NCBI RefSeq assembly: GCF_003711515.1
Contig: NW_021167088.1
Span: forward strand, 1,325,769-1,389,768
Reading direction: 5' to 3'
Length of the DNA stretch: 64,000 nt
Origin: Sodiomyces alkalinus F11
Lineage: Eukaryota > Ascomycota > Sordariomycetes > Glomerellales > Plectosphaerellaceae
Positions 30,692-42,976 of the stretch are shown one piece after another. Within the stretch, counting starts at the first letter, position 1; each line of letters begins with the position of its first letter. Position numbers and translations under genes: made by a program. The notes under the pieces were generated by a model that did no database searches, had not been told where the DNA came from, and saw only the letters and a list, made by a program, of their open reading frames with translations.

Positions 30692-33128
30692 ATGGCGCCC
30701 GCCCAGAAGAGGAAACCGGTCGACGAGGACTTCGTTTTTACCATTTCCGACCACGAAGGCGAACTATCCGAAGAAGAAACCCCCGCTGCCCCGCCGCCCA
30801 AGAAGAAGGCCAAAACCTCCACGAAAGCCAAGGGTGCGAAAGGGAAACGAAACAAGAACGACGCTGTCGAGGAAGAGGCACCCCCCGAGAGTATATGGGG
30901 TGAGAAGGACGAGGACGACGGGGCCATGGCCTCGGGTTTCGAGTTCATTGAGGATGGAGCCCACGAGCTACGCGAAGAAGAGTTTGCGGGCTGGGGTTTC
31001 GATGGGGCCAAGAAGGGCATGAACGCGGATAAGAAGGGCGTAGACCTGGATGAGATCATTCGGAGGAGGAGAGAGAAGAGGCAGGAAGGCGATGGGACCG
31101 AGAATGCCACCAAGGAATCGGCAAAGACGGAAGAAAGCGAAGTCGAGAACGACATGGACGTCGACCTCGACGATGCCGAAGATGGGGTGCTCGCAGACGA
31201 TGCTTTCGGCATGGGCGTCGACTCGGACGCAGAAGAGTCGGGGGGAGAAGAAGATGACGGTTCGGCGGACGAAGACGAAGACGAAGACGAAGATGCTGCG
31301 TCGGACGACGATTCAGTCGCCACGCCCGTGCAACACCCCGATGACATGGCGTCAGGCGACAGCGACGAGGAAGAAGACCCCGAGGAAAAAGCGAAACGAG
31401 ACGCTTTCTTCGCGCCCGAGGAGCCTGCCAAAGCAGGAAAGAAGAACGAGAAATCGTCCTTCCAGACCATGTCGCTCTCACGACCCATCCTCAGGGGTCT
31501 GACCAGCGTCGGCTTCTCCAAACCCACCCCGATCCAAGCCAAGACGATCCCCGTCGCGCTGATGGGCAAGGACGTCGTGGGCGGCGCCGTGACGGGTTCC
31601 GGCAAGACGGCGGCCTTTGTGGTCCCCATCCTCGAGCGGCTGCTATACAGGCCGAAGAAGGTGCCGACGAGCCGCGTCGTCGTCCTGACGCCGACGCGCG
31701 AGCTGGCGATCCAGTGCCACTCCGTCGCCACCAAGCTGGCGGCCTACACGGACATCAAGTTCACGCTCGCGGTCGGCGGCCTGAGCCTCAAGGTGCAGGA
31801 GGCGGAGCTGCGGCTGCGGCCGGACGTGATCATCGCCACGCCCGGCCGGTTCATCGACCACATGCGCAACTCGGCCAGCTTCGCGGTCGACGCGGTGGAG
31901 ATCCTGGTGCTCGACGAGGCGGACCGCATGCTGGAGGACGGGTTCGCGGACGAGCTGAACGAGATCCTGACCACGCTGCCCAAGTCGCGCCAGACGATGC
32001 TCTTCTCGGCCACCATGACGTCCTCGGTCGACCGGCTCATCCGCCTGGGCATGAGGACGCCGGCGCGCATCATGGTGGACTCGGGGAAGAAGACGGTGGT
32101 GACGCTGACGCAGGAGTTTGTGCGGCTGCGGCCCGGGAGGGAGGACAAGCGGATGGGCTACCTGCTCTTCATCTGCAAGACGCTGCACACGGAGCGCGTT
32201 ATTATTTTTTTCCGGCAAAAGAAGGAGGCCCATCGCGCGCGCATCATCTTTGGGTTGCTGGGGATGTCCTGCGCAGAGCTTCACGGAAGCATGAACCAAA
32301 CTCAGGTGCGTTCCGTTCCGGTGTATTCACCCTTTCTCCTTTTCAACGGCAGCTAACGCGGTGCGGCAGAGAATATCCAGCGTGGAACAATTCCGAGACG
32401 GCAAGGTCTCCTACCTCCTAGCCACCGATCTCGCTTCCCGTGGTCTCGACATCAAGGGCGTCGACACGGTCATCAACTACGAGGCGCCGCAAAACCACGA
32501 AATCTACGTCCACCGAGTCGGCCGCACAGCCCGTGCAGGACGCAGCGGCACGGCCGTGACGCTCGCGGCGGAACCCGACCGCAAAGTGGTCAAGGCGGCG
32601 GTCAAGGCGGGCAAGGCGCAAGGCGCGAAGATCATGAGCCGGATCGTCGACCCGGGCGAGGCGGACGCGTGGCAGGAGAAAGTGGACGAGATGGAGGACG
32701 AGATTGAGGAGATCATGCTGGAGGAGAAGGAGGAGCGGCAGCTCGCGCAGGCGGAGATGCAGGTGCGCAAGGGCGAGAACCTGATCGAGCACGAGGACGA
32801 GATCAAGGCGCGGCCGCGGCGGACGTGGTTCGAGACGGAGAAGGATAAGCAGAAGGCCAAGTTGGCGGGGCGGGAGGAGCTCAACGGGGACAAGGAGAAG
32901 ATCAAGATGAAGAAGGGGAAGCTGAGCAACAAGGATAAGAAGAAGCTGGACGCGAAGACGCAGCGGAGCGAGGGCCCGACGTGGAAGAAGGGCCGGGCGG
33001 AGCGGGACGGCAAGGGGGCGGTGTTGGAGCTGAACAAGATGAAGAAGCCCAAGGCTCCTAAGAAGGTCATTGCTGGTGGCAATGGGAGGGCGAGGGCAAG
33101 GGCCAAGTTCAAGGCGCGGAGGACGTGA
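30692..33128 (+). CDS. DRS1: ATP-dependent RNA helicase DRS1 (DEAD-box, ribosome biogenesis)
   Basis: Exons 30692-32305 and 32370-33128, 64-nt intron with GTGCGT donor and GCGGCAG acceptor, phase 0; 790 residues. The acidic N-terminus starts [20 protein letters not shown] and carries long D/E runs. All DEAD-box motifs are visible: Q motif GFSKPTPIQ, motif I TGSGKT, Ia PTRELAIQ, Ib [53 protein letters not shown]. The C-terminus is Lys-rich with a coiled stretch ([20 protein letters not shown]) and AKFKARRT end, as in DRS1. The yeast protein acts in 60S rRNA processing in the nucleolus. The intron splits the helicase C domain between MNQTQ and RISSVEQF. Confidence 0.94.
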
Positions 33129-33478
33129 GTATGATGCTTGATGCCATGTTGTTGTAGCGGTAGCGGTATAGCAATGTAGGTTCAATGCAGGGCCTTGGAC
33201 GAACCAACAGAATAACAGAAGTACAGGGCTGCTTTCTCCAGATGTGGTCGCTTTCCTGTTATTATTCTGAATTAGGGTGAGGGTTGGCTCCTCGGTGAGA
33301 GATTCCAGACATAATTACATTACTACAGTGATGCCCCGAGGTGATCCTACGAGCCAACCGGAGAAATCCACAACGCTGGACACTTATCTTTTCATTTTGG
33401 CAATAGCCGGCTTGGCGGCCGTAATCCCCAAGGACAGGCGATTATTCTTGGTAGGGTTTTTTTTTTTTTTTTTTTTTT

Positions 33479-33493
33479 NNNNNNNNNNNNNNN
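33479..33493. other. Assembly gap (15 N) after a poly-T run
   Basis: Fifteen N directly following about 20 T and followed by a G-run; homopolymer flanks suggest an unresolved low-complexity stretch. Confidence 0.97.
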
Positions 33494-33612
33494 GGGGGAG
33501 TTGGTCGCATAATGGGATGAAAGGCGCCTCTTAATTGTCGATACTGGGAGTGTGAAGATGAAGGGTTTGGAGTCTGGGATTATTTGTCGTGATGGTAGAA
33601 GAGAGGGCGATC

Positions 33613-33708
33613 AAGGTACTTCGATATCAAGTACGTACTTGGATACCTTAGGGTACCCCATTCTGTACCTTTTATGCGGTGGCTTTCAGAGTACCTTATA
33701 AGTACGCG
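33613..33708. repeat. GTACC palindrome block
   Basis: AAGGTACTT, AAGTACGTACTTGGATACCT, AGGGTACCCC, TGTACCTTTT, AGTACCTTATAAGTACGC in close succession. Confidence 0.7.
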
Positions 33709-33778
33709 TGTCTTGCGTCTCTTCGCATGAAAAGCCAAGTAAATAGAGGGTATCACTACTACATAACTTCCCTTGACT

Positions 33779-33860
33779 ACAGGTACCTAAACGTAAGGTA
33801 AGGTACCTACCGTATTTACCGTATCCGTATATCCTCTGGAGTACCTTACCTGGTACGAGT
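33779..33860. repeat. GTACC palindrome block
   Basis: AGGTACCTAAACGTAAGGTA followed by AGGTACCTACCGTATTTACC and GAGTACCTTACCTGGTACGA. Same family as the blocks near 19 kb. Confidence 0.75.
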
Positions 33861-34861
33861 ACAACCAGCAATGTGGCTCGTACCTTGCCGAGCGACTGGC
33901 GTCGAGATGATGACGCGTGAGATTCGCAAGCTCCAAAGCTCCTTCTTCTGTTAACGTACCCTATGTCATTCGTACCTAAGGTATACATAGACCTGGCCCT
34001 GTCTGCCACTGCCACCGTCATCGTCACGAGCTTCTCTTCCATCCGTCACGGCCTCGTGGTCAAAGTTTTCGAAAAACGTCCCCATCTCCAAGTTCAAAAA
34101 CGACACCTCGTATTGGTGGTTCTCATTCTGGCCCAGTCATGTGCCCTGCTCAAGCATTATCCTGTCTCCGTCATCGATAGCCCGTGGAGGTTTCGGCATG
34201 CCGAGAAGATCAGAAGACGAAGACACGCATCTTTTCTGTCCAGCGCCCTCGTTCCTCGTCGAGTACTCAATTATCATCGCCGATATCACTTTCAAGACCT
34301 CCCCGGCCAACGTCGTTTCAATCAAATCGAAACGAAAGACCACGCGGAGGGCTAAAAATAACGAACGACGCACACGACCGCCAACGAGCGTCTCGACTTC
34401 GTCCTGACCGCCACCTACACCCATCCGTCGACCCCTGACCTTGGCTTCTGATCGTCCAAGGTCCCCCTGTCGATACCGACAACCTGGCCCCCTTCAGGCG
34501 TTGGCGGTTCCTCTCCCCGCATTCATCCCTACGTCCGAACCAACGACCGCTTCATCCCCTGAATCCTCTCCGATTTCTCCTGCCCCAACCCCTCCGTGAC
34601 CACCTCCGCCACCGCTACCGCGAGAACCTCATCAGCTTCCACCTCGACACCCTACCCTACTACAAACACCGCCTACAATCCCGCCTCTACCGCTTCATCG
34701 TCCACCGCCAACGAAGGCGCGCCCAGAAGACAAACACCCTCAGTATAGTCGGCGCCCTCTCCCTCGTCGCCCGTCAAGGCCGTCGTCTGCTCTTGGGACC
34801 CCCCGTGCCATCAAAGCGATCTTCTGGACATGCGAGGGCCGCGCCCGGCGCTTCTTTGAGG

Positions 34862-37621
34862 ATGTCCCACGCCATGCCCGGCTTTGGCGGCGGCTTTAAT
34901 GGCGGCGGCGGTCGCGGTAGGGGTGTGTACGGCGATACCAATAGCAACCGCAACAGCAGCTATGGCGCCGCCGCCGCCGCCGCCGCCGCCACCGAACCCC
35001 AGCCCACCGCTGGAGAGAGAGGCTACCGTCGCAGGAAGATCGCCGCCATGGCCAACAACGTCTACCGAGCCGGCGCCTCTGCCGTGAACGAGATCAAAGA
35101 AGGCTACGCCCACATTCCACGCGCCGGAGAATCGGGGTTCGAGGACTTCCACTCCAGGATCTCCATCCCCGGCTCCTTCCCCGACGTCGCCATCGCCACC
35201 GGCGGAGACAACCAGCTGGTCATATTCCCCTCGTATGCGAAACGTCATGTCAAGCGGCACTGGACCCTCGAGCCCGAGTCCGAGAACCAGACCCCTACAT
35301 CCCAAGGCAGTCTTCGCGACGAGGACTACTGGCGCAGGCAGTGGGAAAGGGACCAGGACGAAAAGGCCGTCGTCGACGTCGATGTCCGGGGCTGGGTCTA
35401 CTCACCCCACAGGGGTCCCATGACGAGGCGGAACCGCGTCTTGATCGGCCTCGCGCGCCAGCTCAGTGGCGTTCCCGCCCCACAAACCGACCCGGGGCGG
35501 CCTTTGGGAGGAGATTCCGACTACGTCAGCCTTCGCGAGTCTCTGGAGGAGAAGAGAGAGCGAGAAAACATCGCTGAGCAGGCGGCCGAAATCGAAATGA
35601 AGGGGCAGGAAGAGAAGCGAGTAGCAAGTCAAGGTGGCTACAGCGAGCCGCCCGAGCCCGACAGTGAGGGCGAGGGCGAGGGCGAGAGATCAGCCGACCA
35701 GGACCGCCACATGGATCTCACCCCGGGTCGGTTGTCCCGACGTCCCAAACTTGCCGCCGTGTCAGCAGCAGCGGCAGCAGCGGCAGCGCGGCCGCAAGAC
35801 GGGCCGGCGCGCGAGATGAACGATGCCGAGCTCGCCGTCGCCAACGCCAACCTGATGGCCAGGATCGCTCCCTTCCTGACCACACCCCTGGTCGACCTCC
35901 CCATCACCGTCTTCTTCTACAACGACGACAAGTCGGCCTCTCGCACCGTCCAGACCAACGACGCCGGGCGCTTCGTCATCCGAGCGCCCCTGGACTTCAT
36001 CCCGACCCAGGTCCGCGTCTTGGTCAACGAGGACCTTTCGGCCACCCAGGATGTCAAGCTCATCGAGCCTTACGGCGTCAGCTTGATCAGCGACATCGAC
36101 GACACCGTCAAGCGGTCCAACATCTCCTTCGGCGCCAAGGAGATCTTCCGAAACACCTTCGTCCGCGAGCTGCACGACTTGACCATCGACGGCGTGCGAG
36201 AGTGGTACAACAAGCTGCACTCCATGGGCGTGGCCTTCCACTACTGCTCCAACAGCCCCTGGCAGCTGTTTCCCGTGCTGGCCAGCTACTTCATGATTGC
36301 CGGCCTCCCCCCGGGCTCCCTTCACCTCAAACAATACAGCGGAATGTTACAGGGCATCTTCGAGCCCGTCGCCGAGCGGAAACGCGGCACCCTGAATCGG
36401 CTGCTCAGGGACTTCCCCAACCGGCAGTTCTTGCTCGTGGGCGACAGTGGAGAGGCCGACCTCGAAGTCTATACAGGGTTGGCGGCGGAACATCCGGGCC
36501 GCATCCTTGCCATCTTCATCCGAGACATCACGACGCCCGAGCAGACGGGTTATTTCGACGCCTCCTTCGGCGCGGGAGACGCTCGCCCAAGACCAAGACC
36601 AGTGCTTCCAGACCCTAGAGATGCGGTACGCAGCCGTCCAAGCCCTCCGCCTCGGGCACCGGCCCAATCCGCCGCCGGGCCTGCCATGGGCGATCTGATT
36701 GATTTTTCCGAGGAGCCCGAGACGACGCCGGTTAGCAATAACACGGCCACGCTCTCCCAACTAGAACTACTACAGCCGCGGCACTCGGCTAGTACGGGTG
36801 ATCTCCTCACCAAGAGAGCACCTCCGCTACCAGCAAAACCGGCCTCCCTACGAAGCGCATCGTCGACGGAACAGGTACACCGGCAAGATACTATCGGCCT
36901 CGGTGTCGTCTTGAGACGGGTCAATTCGAAGGGCGTCCCGCCGCCTGCGATTCCCAGGAAGCCACTCGGCGGCAACAATAGCGGCCGCTCGCATCATCCC
37001 CTCTCCCAGACGCAAAACACGTCCCAGCAGTCATCGGCAAGTAGTGACGAACGCGCGACGTGGCCGGCCGTGTCTCGGACGACCGGTGACTCCGCGGGGT
37101 CAAGACACAATAGAAGCCATCCACCCCCTCCTCCTCCGCCACCACCTCGACGTCGCGAGACGCCTCCATCATCGGGTACGAACGGCGGCAACACGTCGAC
37201 CCCGCGCACCTTGCCCATTCGCCAGCGCGCGCTATACAACAATCATTACGACATGGACGCCGACTACGACCGCGGCCACGACTACGGCCAGGACCACGAC
37301 TACGACCACGACTACGACCACGACTACGACTACGACACGGTGCGGCCATCTTCGGCACCGCTCAAGGCGTCGTCGTCCTTTGCGTCGTCGCGGTCCTCGG
37401 GTCTCTCCTCGGGAGGATCCCCGCCGCTCGGGGGGCCGAGCGGCACGCAGAACAAGAAGGTCGAGGTGTGGTTGCGGCGGCTGCAGCGCGCGCACGAGAC
37501 GCTGGCGGCGCAGGGGGTCGCGCTGTATACGTGGCGGAAGGGGGACGATGTCGTTGCTGAGGCGGTGGGCCTCGTTGAGGACGCGGTGAGGAAACGAAGG
37601 GGCGGTAAAGGAGGGCGGTAA
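34862..37621 (+). CDS. APP1: APP1-type phosphatidate phosphatase
   Basis: Single exon from ATG 34862 (MSHAMPGFGGGFNGGG), about 919 residues; the frame is open a further 141 codons upstream without an ATG. Yeast App1 is an Mg2+-dependent phosphatidate phosphatase at actin patches that converts phosphatidic acid to diacylglycerol. The catalytic DxDxT motif is in LISDIDDTVKRSNI. Also conserved are FHYCSNSPWQLFPVL, LKQYSGMLQGIFEPVAERKR, FLLVGDSGEADLEVY and ILAIFIRDI. The upstream module (SYAKRHVKRHWT and YSPHRGPMTRRNRVLIGLAR) and the C-terminal EVWLRRLQRAHETLAAQGV module also match App1. SH3-ligand-like proline runs (PPPPPPPPRRR) fit actin-patch recruitment. A tandem acidic-basic repeat (DHDYDHDYDHDYDYD) precedes the C-terminal module. 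Confidence 0.9.
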   Translation: MSHAMPGFGGGFNGGGGRGRGVYGDTNSNRNSSYGAAAAAAAATEPQPTAGERGYRRRKIAAMANNVYRAGASAVNEIKEGYAHIPRAGESGFEDFHSRISIPGSFPDVAIATGGDNQLVIFPSYAKRHVKRHWTLEPESENQTPTSQGSLRDEDYWRRQWERDQDEKAVVDVDVRGWVYSPHRGPMTRRNRVLIGLARQLSGVPAPQTDPGRPLGGDSDYVSLRESLEEKRERENIAEQAAEIEMKGQEEKRVASQGGYSEPPEPDSEGEGEGERSADQDRHMDLTPGRLSRRPKLAAVSAAAAAAAARPQDGPAREMNDAELAVANANLMARIAPFLTTPLVDLPITVFFYNDDKSASRTVQTNDAGRFVIRAPLDFIPTQVRVLVNEDLSATQDVKLIEPYGVSLISDIDDTVKRSNISFGAKEIFRNTFVRELHDLTIDGVREWYNKLHSMGVAFHYCSNSPWQLFPVLASYFMIAGLPPGSLHLKQYSGMLQGIFEPVAERKRGTLNRLLRDFPNRQFLLVGDSGEADLEVYTGLAAEHPGRILAIFIRDITTPEQTGYFDASFGAGDARPRPRPVLPDPRDAVRSRPSPPPRAPAQSAAGPAMGDLIDFSEEPETTPVSNNTATLSQLELLQPRHSASTGDLLTKRAPPLPAKPASLRSASSTEQVHRQDTIGLGVVLRRVNSKGVPPPAIPRKPLGGNNSGRSHHPLSQTQNTSQQSSASSDERATWPAVSRTTGDSAGSRHNRSHPPPPPPPPPRRRETPPSSGTNGGNTSTPRTLPIRQRALYNNHYDMDADYDRGHDYGQDHDYDHDYDHDYDYDTVRPSSAPLKASSSFASSRSSGLSSGGSPPLGGPSGTQNKKVEVWLRRLQRAHETLAAQGVALYTWRKGDDVVAEAVGLVEDAVRKRRGGKGGR

Positions 37622-37650
37622 AGGATTTGGGGTTTTATGATAAGGACGTA

Positions 37651-37690
37651 AGTGAGGGTCGTGAGTGAGGGTCGTGAGTGAGGGTTGTGA
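37651..37690 (+). repeat. 13-bp tandem repeat, three copies
   Basis: AAGTGAGGGTC, GTGAGTGAGGGTC, GTGAGTGAGGGTT in tandem immediately downstream of the APP1 stop codon. Confidence 0.8.
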
Positions 37691-38275
37691 CGAAGGGAGG
37701 TGTCTCTGCTTATGAGCGCCGTGGTTGGACCGGAGGTGACGGATGCGGCTGCTCGACGCCATTTTCTGCTATTTGTGGCGCAAACCAATGAATAGTACGT
37801 ACTTGGTAGCCTGCAACCGATACGCGTATCGGATTACTAAGGGGGTTCCATTCGGTTGTTGACCGCAAGTCAACCGGCAATCTGGGAGCCAACAAGCCCC
37901 TGGGAATGCAACGGTAATCAGGACAGATGGTCCGGCATTACTTTGTAGCAGCCCAAGATGTACATGTAATTATCTGAATTACGGTAGGTCGTTTGTACTC
38001 CGAGACCAAGGCCCAACACCCCCCGCAAAGGAGGCATATATTTTGATTATTTTTACGGGTCTGGGAAAGTCGGTTGAACCGGACAACATGGGAGGGAGGT
38101 TACACGGGTAGAGCGGTGGAACCTTGCGAATGGTGAGACGAGTCGTCAGGAGCTCGAGACGACGCAATGGCATTGAGGAGGAGAGGTGACAACGGAGTCC
38201 AGGGGTAGCAAGATGTCGCTTCCGCGGGTTTCATGGCCCGCAGACGCCGGGTACATGCCGGCGCAGACGTTTGCG

Positions 38276-38310
38276 CCCCCTCCCCTCCCCCCTCCCCCCT
38301 CCCCCCTCCC
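38276..38310 (-). other. G-quadruplex/i-motif-prone tract
   Basis: 35 nt of C-runs (four to six C) separated by single T on the plus strand, hence at least five G-runs on the minus strand with one-base loops. This fits the standard G4 pattern. Function unknown. Confidence 0.7.
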
Positions 38311-38750
38311 TTGGCGCTTCTGGGTTGCTTGGCGAGGATTCTGAAAGTCTTTGGTGGGTTGGACGGGAGGTGGATTACCAAAGGTGTGACAGTGACAGGT
38401 GTGACAAAGAAATTGTCCGGGATGGTTTGGTTTTGGCGTTAGGGTTCGGGTTCGTTTGATCTCCAGGGTCTCAGGGGAAAGGAGGACAATCGTGGGACTT
38501 TTTTTATTTTCTTCTTCCTTTTCTTCTTCCTTTTCTTCTTCTTTCTTCCAACGTCCCGAGATGACGGCGGTTGGTGCGCATAGAGGGGTCAAGTCCTGAA
38601 TAGTGGGGTAAGTGACTAAATACGTGTAGTGTACAAGCGGGGAGCTAGTCCATAGTCTCCACGGACGATGACGTCGGCGGGGCGGATGGGCAGTGGCAGT
38701 GTGAGAGAAGAGGAGAAATCTGAACAAGTTTCGAGGAGGGGCAATTCAAA

Positions 38751-38810
38751 GTAAGGTAGGTACCCAAGGTAGTTCTACTGCCTGTACTTCCTAAGGTACG
38801 TATACGTGTC
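38751..38810. repeat. GTACC palindrome block
   Basis: AAGGTAGGTACCCAAGGTAG and CTAAGGTACGTATACGTG. Confidence 0.65.
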
Positions 38811-39235
38811 GTGTACAGGACACAGCATTGCGACAAGTTGGCCAGTGGACGATAACATGGACAGAGTATAAAGTAGGGTACATGCGTGCAGGAAAGGAGA
38901 CTGCGCTGAGCTCAGCGACTATGTATATTGTCTGTGATAACATGTACCCGACTTTGTGATTTCCAATGGCTACCTAAGCTACGGAGTGCTCGATGTGCTG
39001 CAGGAAGGAATCCATATTGTCAGCTCTTACCTAACATTCAAGTGCTCCTGTTGCTGAGATGAATAATTCCAATGGACATGGGACGAGCTCTGAAGTGGAA
39101 GTCCTGTGCTACAGGTACGGCCAGCCACGATACAGTTACAATGTACGAATACGTGAAGAAAGAAGTGTACCTGTACCGGACAGGGCGGGGTTGCTTGGTT
39201 GCTTACTCTCTCCCCAGTTCCCCCTCCAGAGTTGA

Positions 39236-40342
<1,107 letters not shown>

Positions 40343-42075
40343 GCGGGCGGGTCGTGCGGTGGCCGGTGGGGGGAGGAGACGAGGGACCTTACCTCCAGAG
40401 AACATGGCGATGATATGATATATCTCGCTTTGATGTCTTTCGAAATGGGACAGACATGTAGAGTTCTTGAAAAAAAGAATAGGGACGCATCAATGTATGC
40501 GCTGAATCTCGAATAGAGTATATTTTTAAGTGCTGATTATCTTGTATTGTCACGACTCTCTAGGTGAGGAAGACCGGTCTACTATACGCACACAATGATA
40601 GATCTCTTTTCCTCTCTATATCAAATACTTGGTATACTCTGCTTTATAAACAAAAAGAAAGTTAGATGCAAGTGCAAAAAGAGTTCGGGACTCGGTGTCG
40701 TATGTCCCTACATATCTTGTCGTCGGGGTTGTCAAAAAATCGCTGCCGGTACTCGGATCGCGTTTCGAACTCGGTGCCAGTCGGTAACCTCTCTGATAAC
40801 CGCCAGCGCGTTTGTCCTGAGTGCATTCCACTGCACCGCCTTCGAGCTGGTGATGGCCTTTTCCCAAAGGTAAGCTTAAATACCCCAGGGCCGCTCCTCC
40901 TCTGCCTTCCTAGAATGTGTGCCTGGGCATTGGGGTCGCGTGATCCCAAGAGTCGAGGTGTGCCCGGCGGTACGTATTCACGTTCGCATCGCATTCGCAT
41001 TCGATCGTGCACAACTCAGGGCCTGCAAGTCAGATATAACGCAGTTGATGGACATAAATCGAGGCACATTGTCCAACCGCGCAGTCAACGCATAGACACA
41101 TCCATCTTCTTCCTTCCTCCGGACCCAGCGACCTGCAGTCATAATGCTACGAGATCACCGACAACTGTCGACTGTTTTTGTGTAAACCTACGAGATGCGT
41201 ATGGAAGCAGCGAGGACGTCCATGCTCTGGGGAATTCACGCATCGTGACGGGGTTCGGGCATCGTACGATTCGTTACAGTTCGCGGACGGCGCGGTTGCA
41301 AAGCGGAGGGACGTTCTGCGATAGAATAGGAGTCAATCTGAGTATTTGAATTCATCTACAGAGAGAAGAAGAATGTCCACAGAGTAATGGGATATGGATG
41401 AAGTTGAATCAGAGTTGGGAAGACGTGAAAATAACTCCCCCCGCAATCCTGACGGAAAACGTCGACACGTCGTATTCGGAACCCAAGTTTGTCCTTGTCC
41501 GAGATGCGGGGATGGCTTCATCGAATACGGTACGGTACCCCTTGTACTTACGCTTACGTACACACCAAAAACCAGATGACTAATGGGATCATCTCCCGGA
41601 GACGTGCATCCGTTGGCCGAAGTCAGGAGACTCGACCAATCACACATCAAGCCTCATTTTCAAGGTTCCCTTCAATCTCCCCGCACTGAATCCTCAGGGA
41701 CCCTTTTCGTCGCTCCTCGGGCAGGTGACCCCGAGGGGCCAGGGAGCAGGGGGAAGACGCGACCCGTCAGTTGTCTTTCCGCTCGCCTCCTCTCCATCTT
41801 TGTTTTTTACCCGTTCTTTCTCTCCACCCTTCACCGTTCAAGCAACACTCAATATTCGACATCTCGCATAACTCCCACTTACAGCGCAGCGCATCGCATC
41901 GCACCATCGCATCGTATCGCATCGTATCGCGTCGCGTTGGATCGCATCACATTCCGTCGCATCACATTCCGTCGCATCACATTCCGTCGCATCACACCCC
42001 GTCGCATCACACCCGGCGCATCACACCCGGCGCATCACACCCGGCGCATCACACCCCGTCGCACCGCCGCCCATC
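40343..42075. other. Spacer between mannitol dehydrogenase and EXPERA-like gene
   Basis: About 1.7 kb. The left part is the AT-rich 3' flank of the dehydrogenase gene. The middle shows no supported open frame. The right 180 nt is a minisatellite directly abutting the next start codon. Confidence 0.55.
41889..42066 (+). repeat. Pentamer to 15-mer tandem repeat ending 10 bp before a start codon
   Basis: Starts as degenerate CGCAT/CGTAT pentamers, then 15-bp units of GTCGCATCACATTCC type (three copies), a CACACCCC variant, then 14-bp CGGCGCATCACACC units (three) and a final variant. It ends at the ATG of the EXPERA-like gene at 42076, so it should lie in the 5'UTR. Confidence 0.88.
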
Positions 42076-42976
42076 ATGGTTTCAACCCGCTCAACCTCCC
42101 GCTCCGCCACCGCCGACCCCCTCACCTCATCCACCCCCGACCCCGAAGACCTCCTCTCCCCAAAGCCGCAACGCACCGTCAAGAGACGCAAATCCCCCGC
42201 CGCCGCCTCCTCCTCCGCGTCTCCGCCCCCCCGCGCATCGCCGGCCCCGTCGCGACCATCAGCCAAGCCCGCCCCCCAACCCCAACCCCAACCCCACACG
42301 CCATCCCGCCTCACCCTCCTCTGGATGGCCATCTCCCTCCCCCTCGTGGCCTGGGACACCGGCTACGTCCTCCTCCGCCCGCACACCATGCCGGGCGGCT
42401 CGCTGCACCGGCCCCTCTGGACGCCCTACGCCCTCTACGGCACGGTCGACGGCGTGTACGGCTTCAAGGCCTGGGATGCCCGCGACGGATTCACGGCCGC
42501 CCAGGGACTGCTGAACCTGTTCGAGTCGGCTATGTATGTCGTCTACTTGTGGCTCGCGCTGCGGGGGCGGGGGGGTCGGTTGACGTCCAGGCCGGCGGCG
42601 GCGGCGGCGGGGAGGCAGAATGCGCTGGGGTTGTTGGTCGGGTTTAGTGCCGCTGTCATGACGCTCAGCAAGACGGTCCTTTACTGGGCTAAGGAGTATT
42701 TTGCCGACTTTGATAATATTGGGCATAATGATGCCGTTACCCTTTTCTTCCTTTGGGTTATTCCCAAGTGAGTTTTTTTTTTTTTTTTTCCTTCTTCTCT
42801 CTCTCGCTGTCTTTGCTTTTCACGAGACGTATCGACTAGAGCATACTGACGGGGGTTGTCTTCATTACCTACCTAGCGGCGCATGGCTTGTCGGGCCCAC
42901 TTACCTGATTTTCTCCATGGGCCGCGAGATTCTCGATCGGTTGACTCTTTCTGTGGCGGTCAACAAGTCGGAGTGA
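42076..42976 (+). CDS. Multi-pass membrane protein, EXPERA/EBP-like
   Basis: Exons 42076-42767 and 42877-42976, a 109-nt intron with poly-T splitting an Asn codon (VIP|N|GAWL); 263 residues. The N-terminal 75 residues are Ser/Pro/basic (KRRKSPAAAS, PQPQPQPH) and probably disordered and cytosolic. Four hydrophobic segments follow: LTLLWMAISLPLVAWDTGY, GLLNLFESAMYVVYLWLAL, ALGLLVGFSAAVMTLSKTVL, and VTLFFLWVIPNGAWLVGPTY. The four-helix layout and conserved polar residues in the helices (WDTGY, NLFESAMY, SKTVLYW, IGHND, IPNG) resemble the EXPERA superfamily (emopamil-binding protein/sterol isomerase and TM6SF relatives). The family assignment is by recalled similarity and moderately sure. Catalytic function is not claimed. 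Confidence 0.68.

Larger units (their letters stand above)
33129..34861. other. Spacer between DRS1 and APP1
   Basis: Contains DRS1 3' flank, a poly-T run (33459-33478) ending in an assembly gap, two GTACC palindrome blocks, and the APP1 leader. The last 420 nt before the APP1 ATG stay open in the APP1 frame (see findings). No separate gene recognised. Confidence 0.55.

Noticed and set aside
41889..42066. CRISPR-like array
   Set aside because: Repeats are contiguous with no spacers, in a eukaryotic genome; it is a minisatellite.
41583..42647. 354-codon plus frame spanning the minisatellite
   Set aside because: It is mainly the translated repeat (RRITF units) plus an out-of-frame shadow of the EXPERA-like exon.
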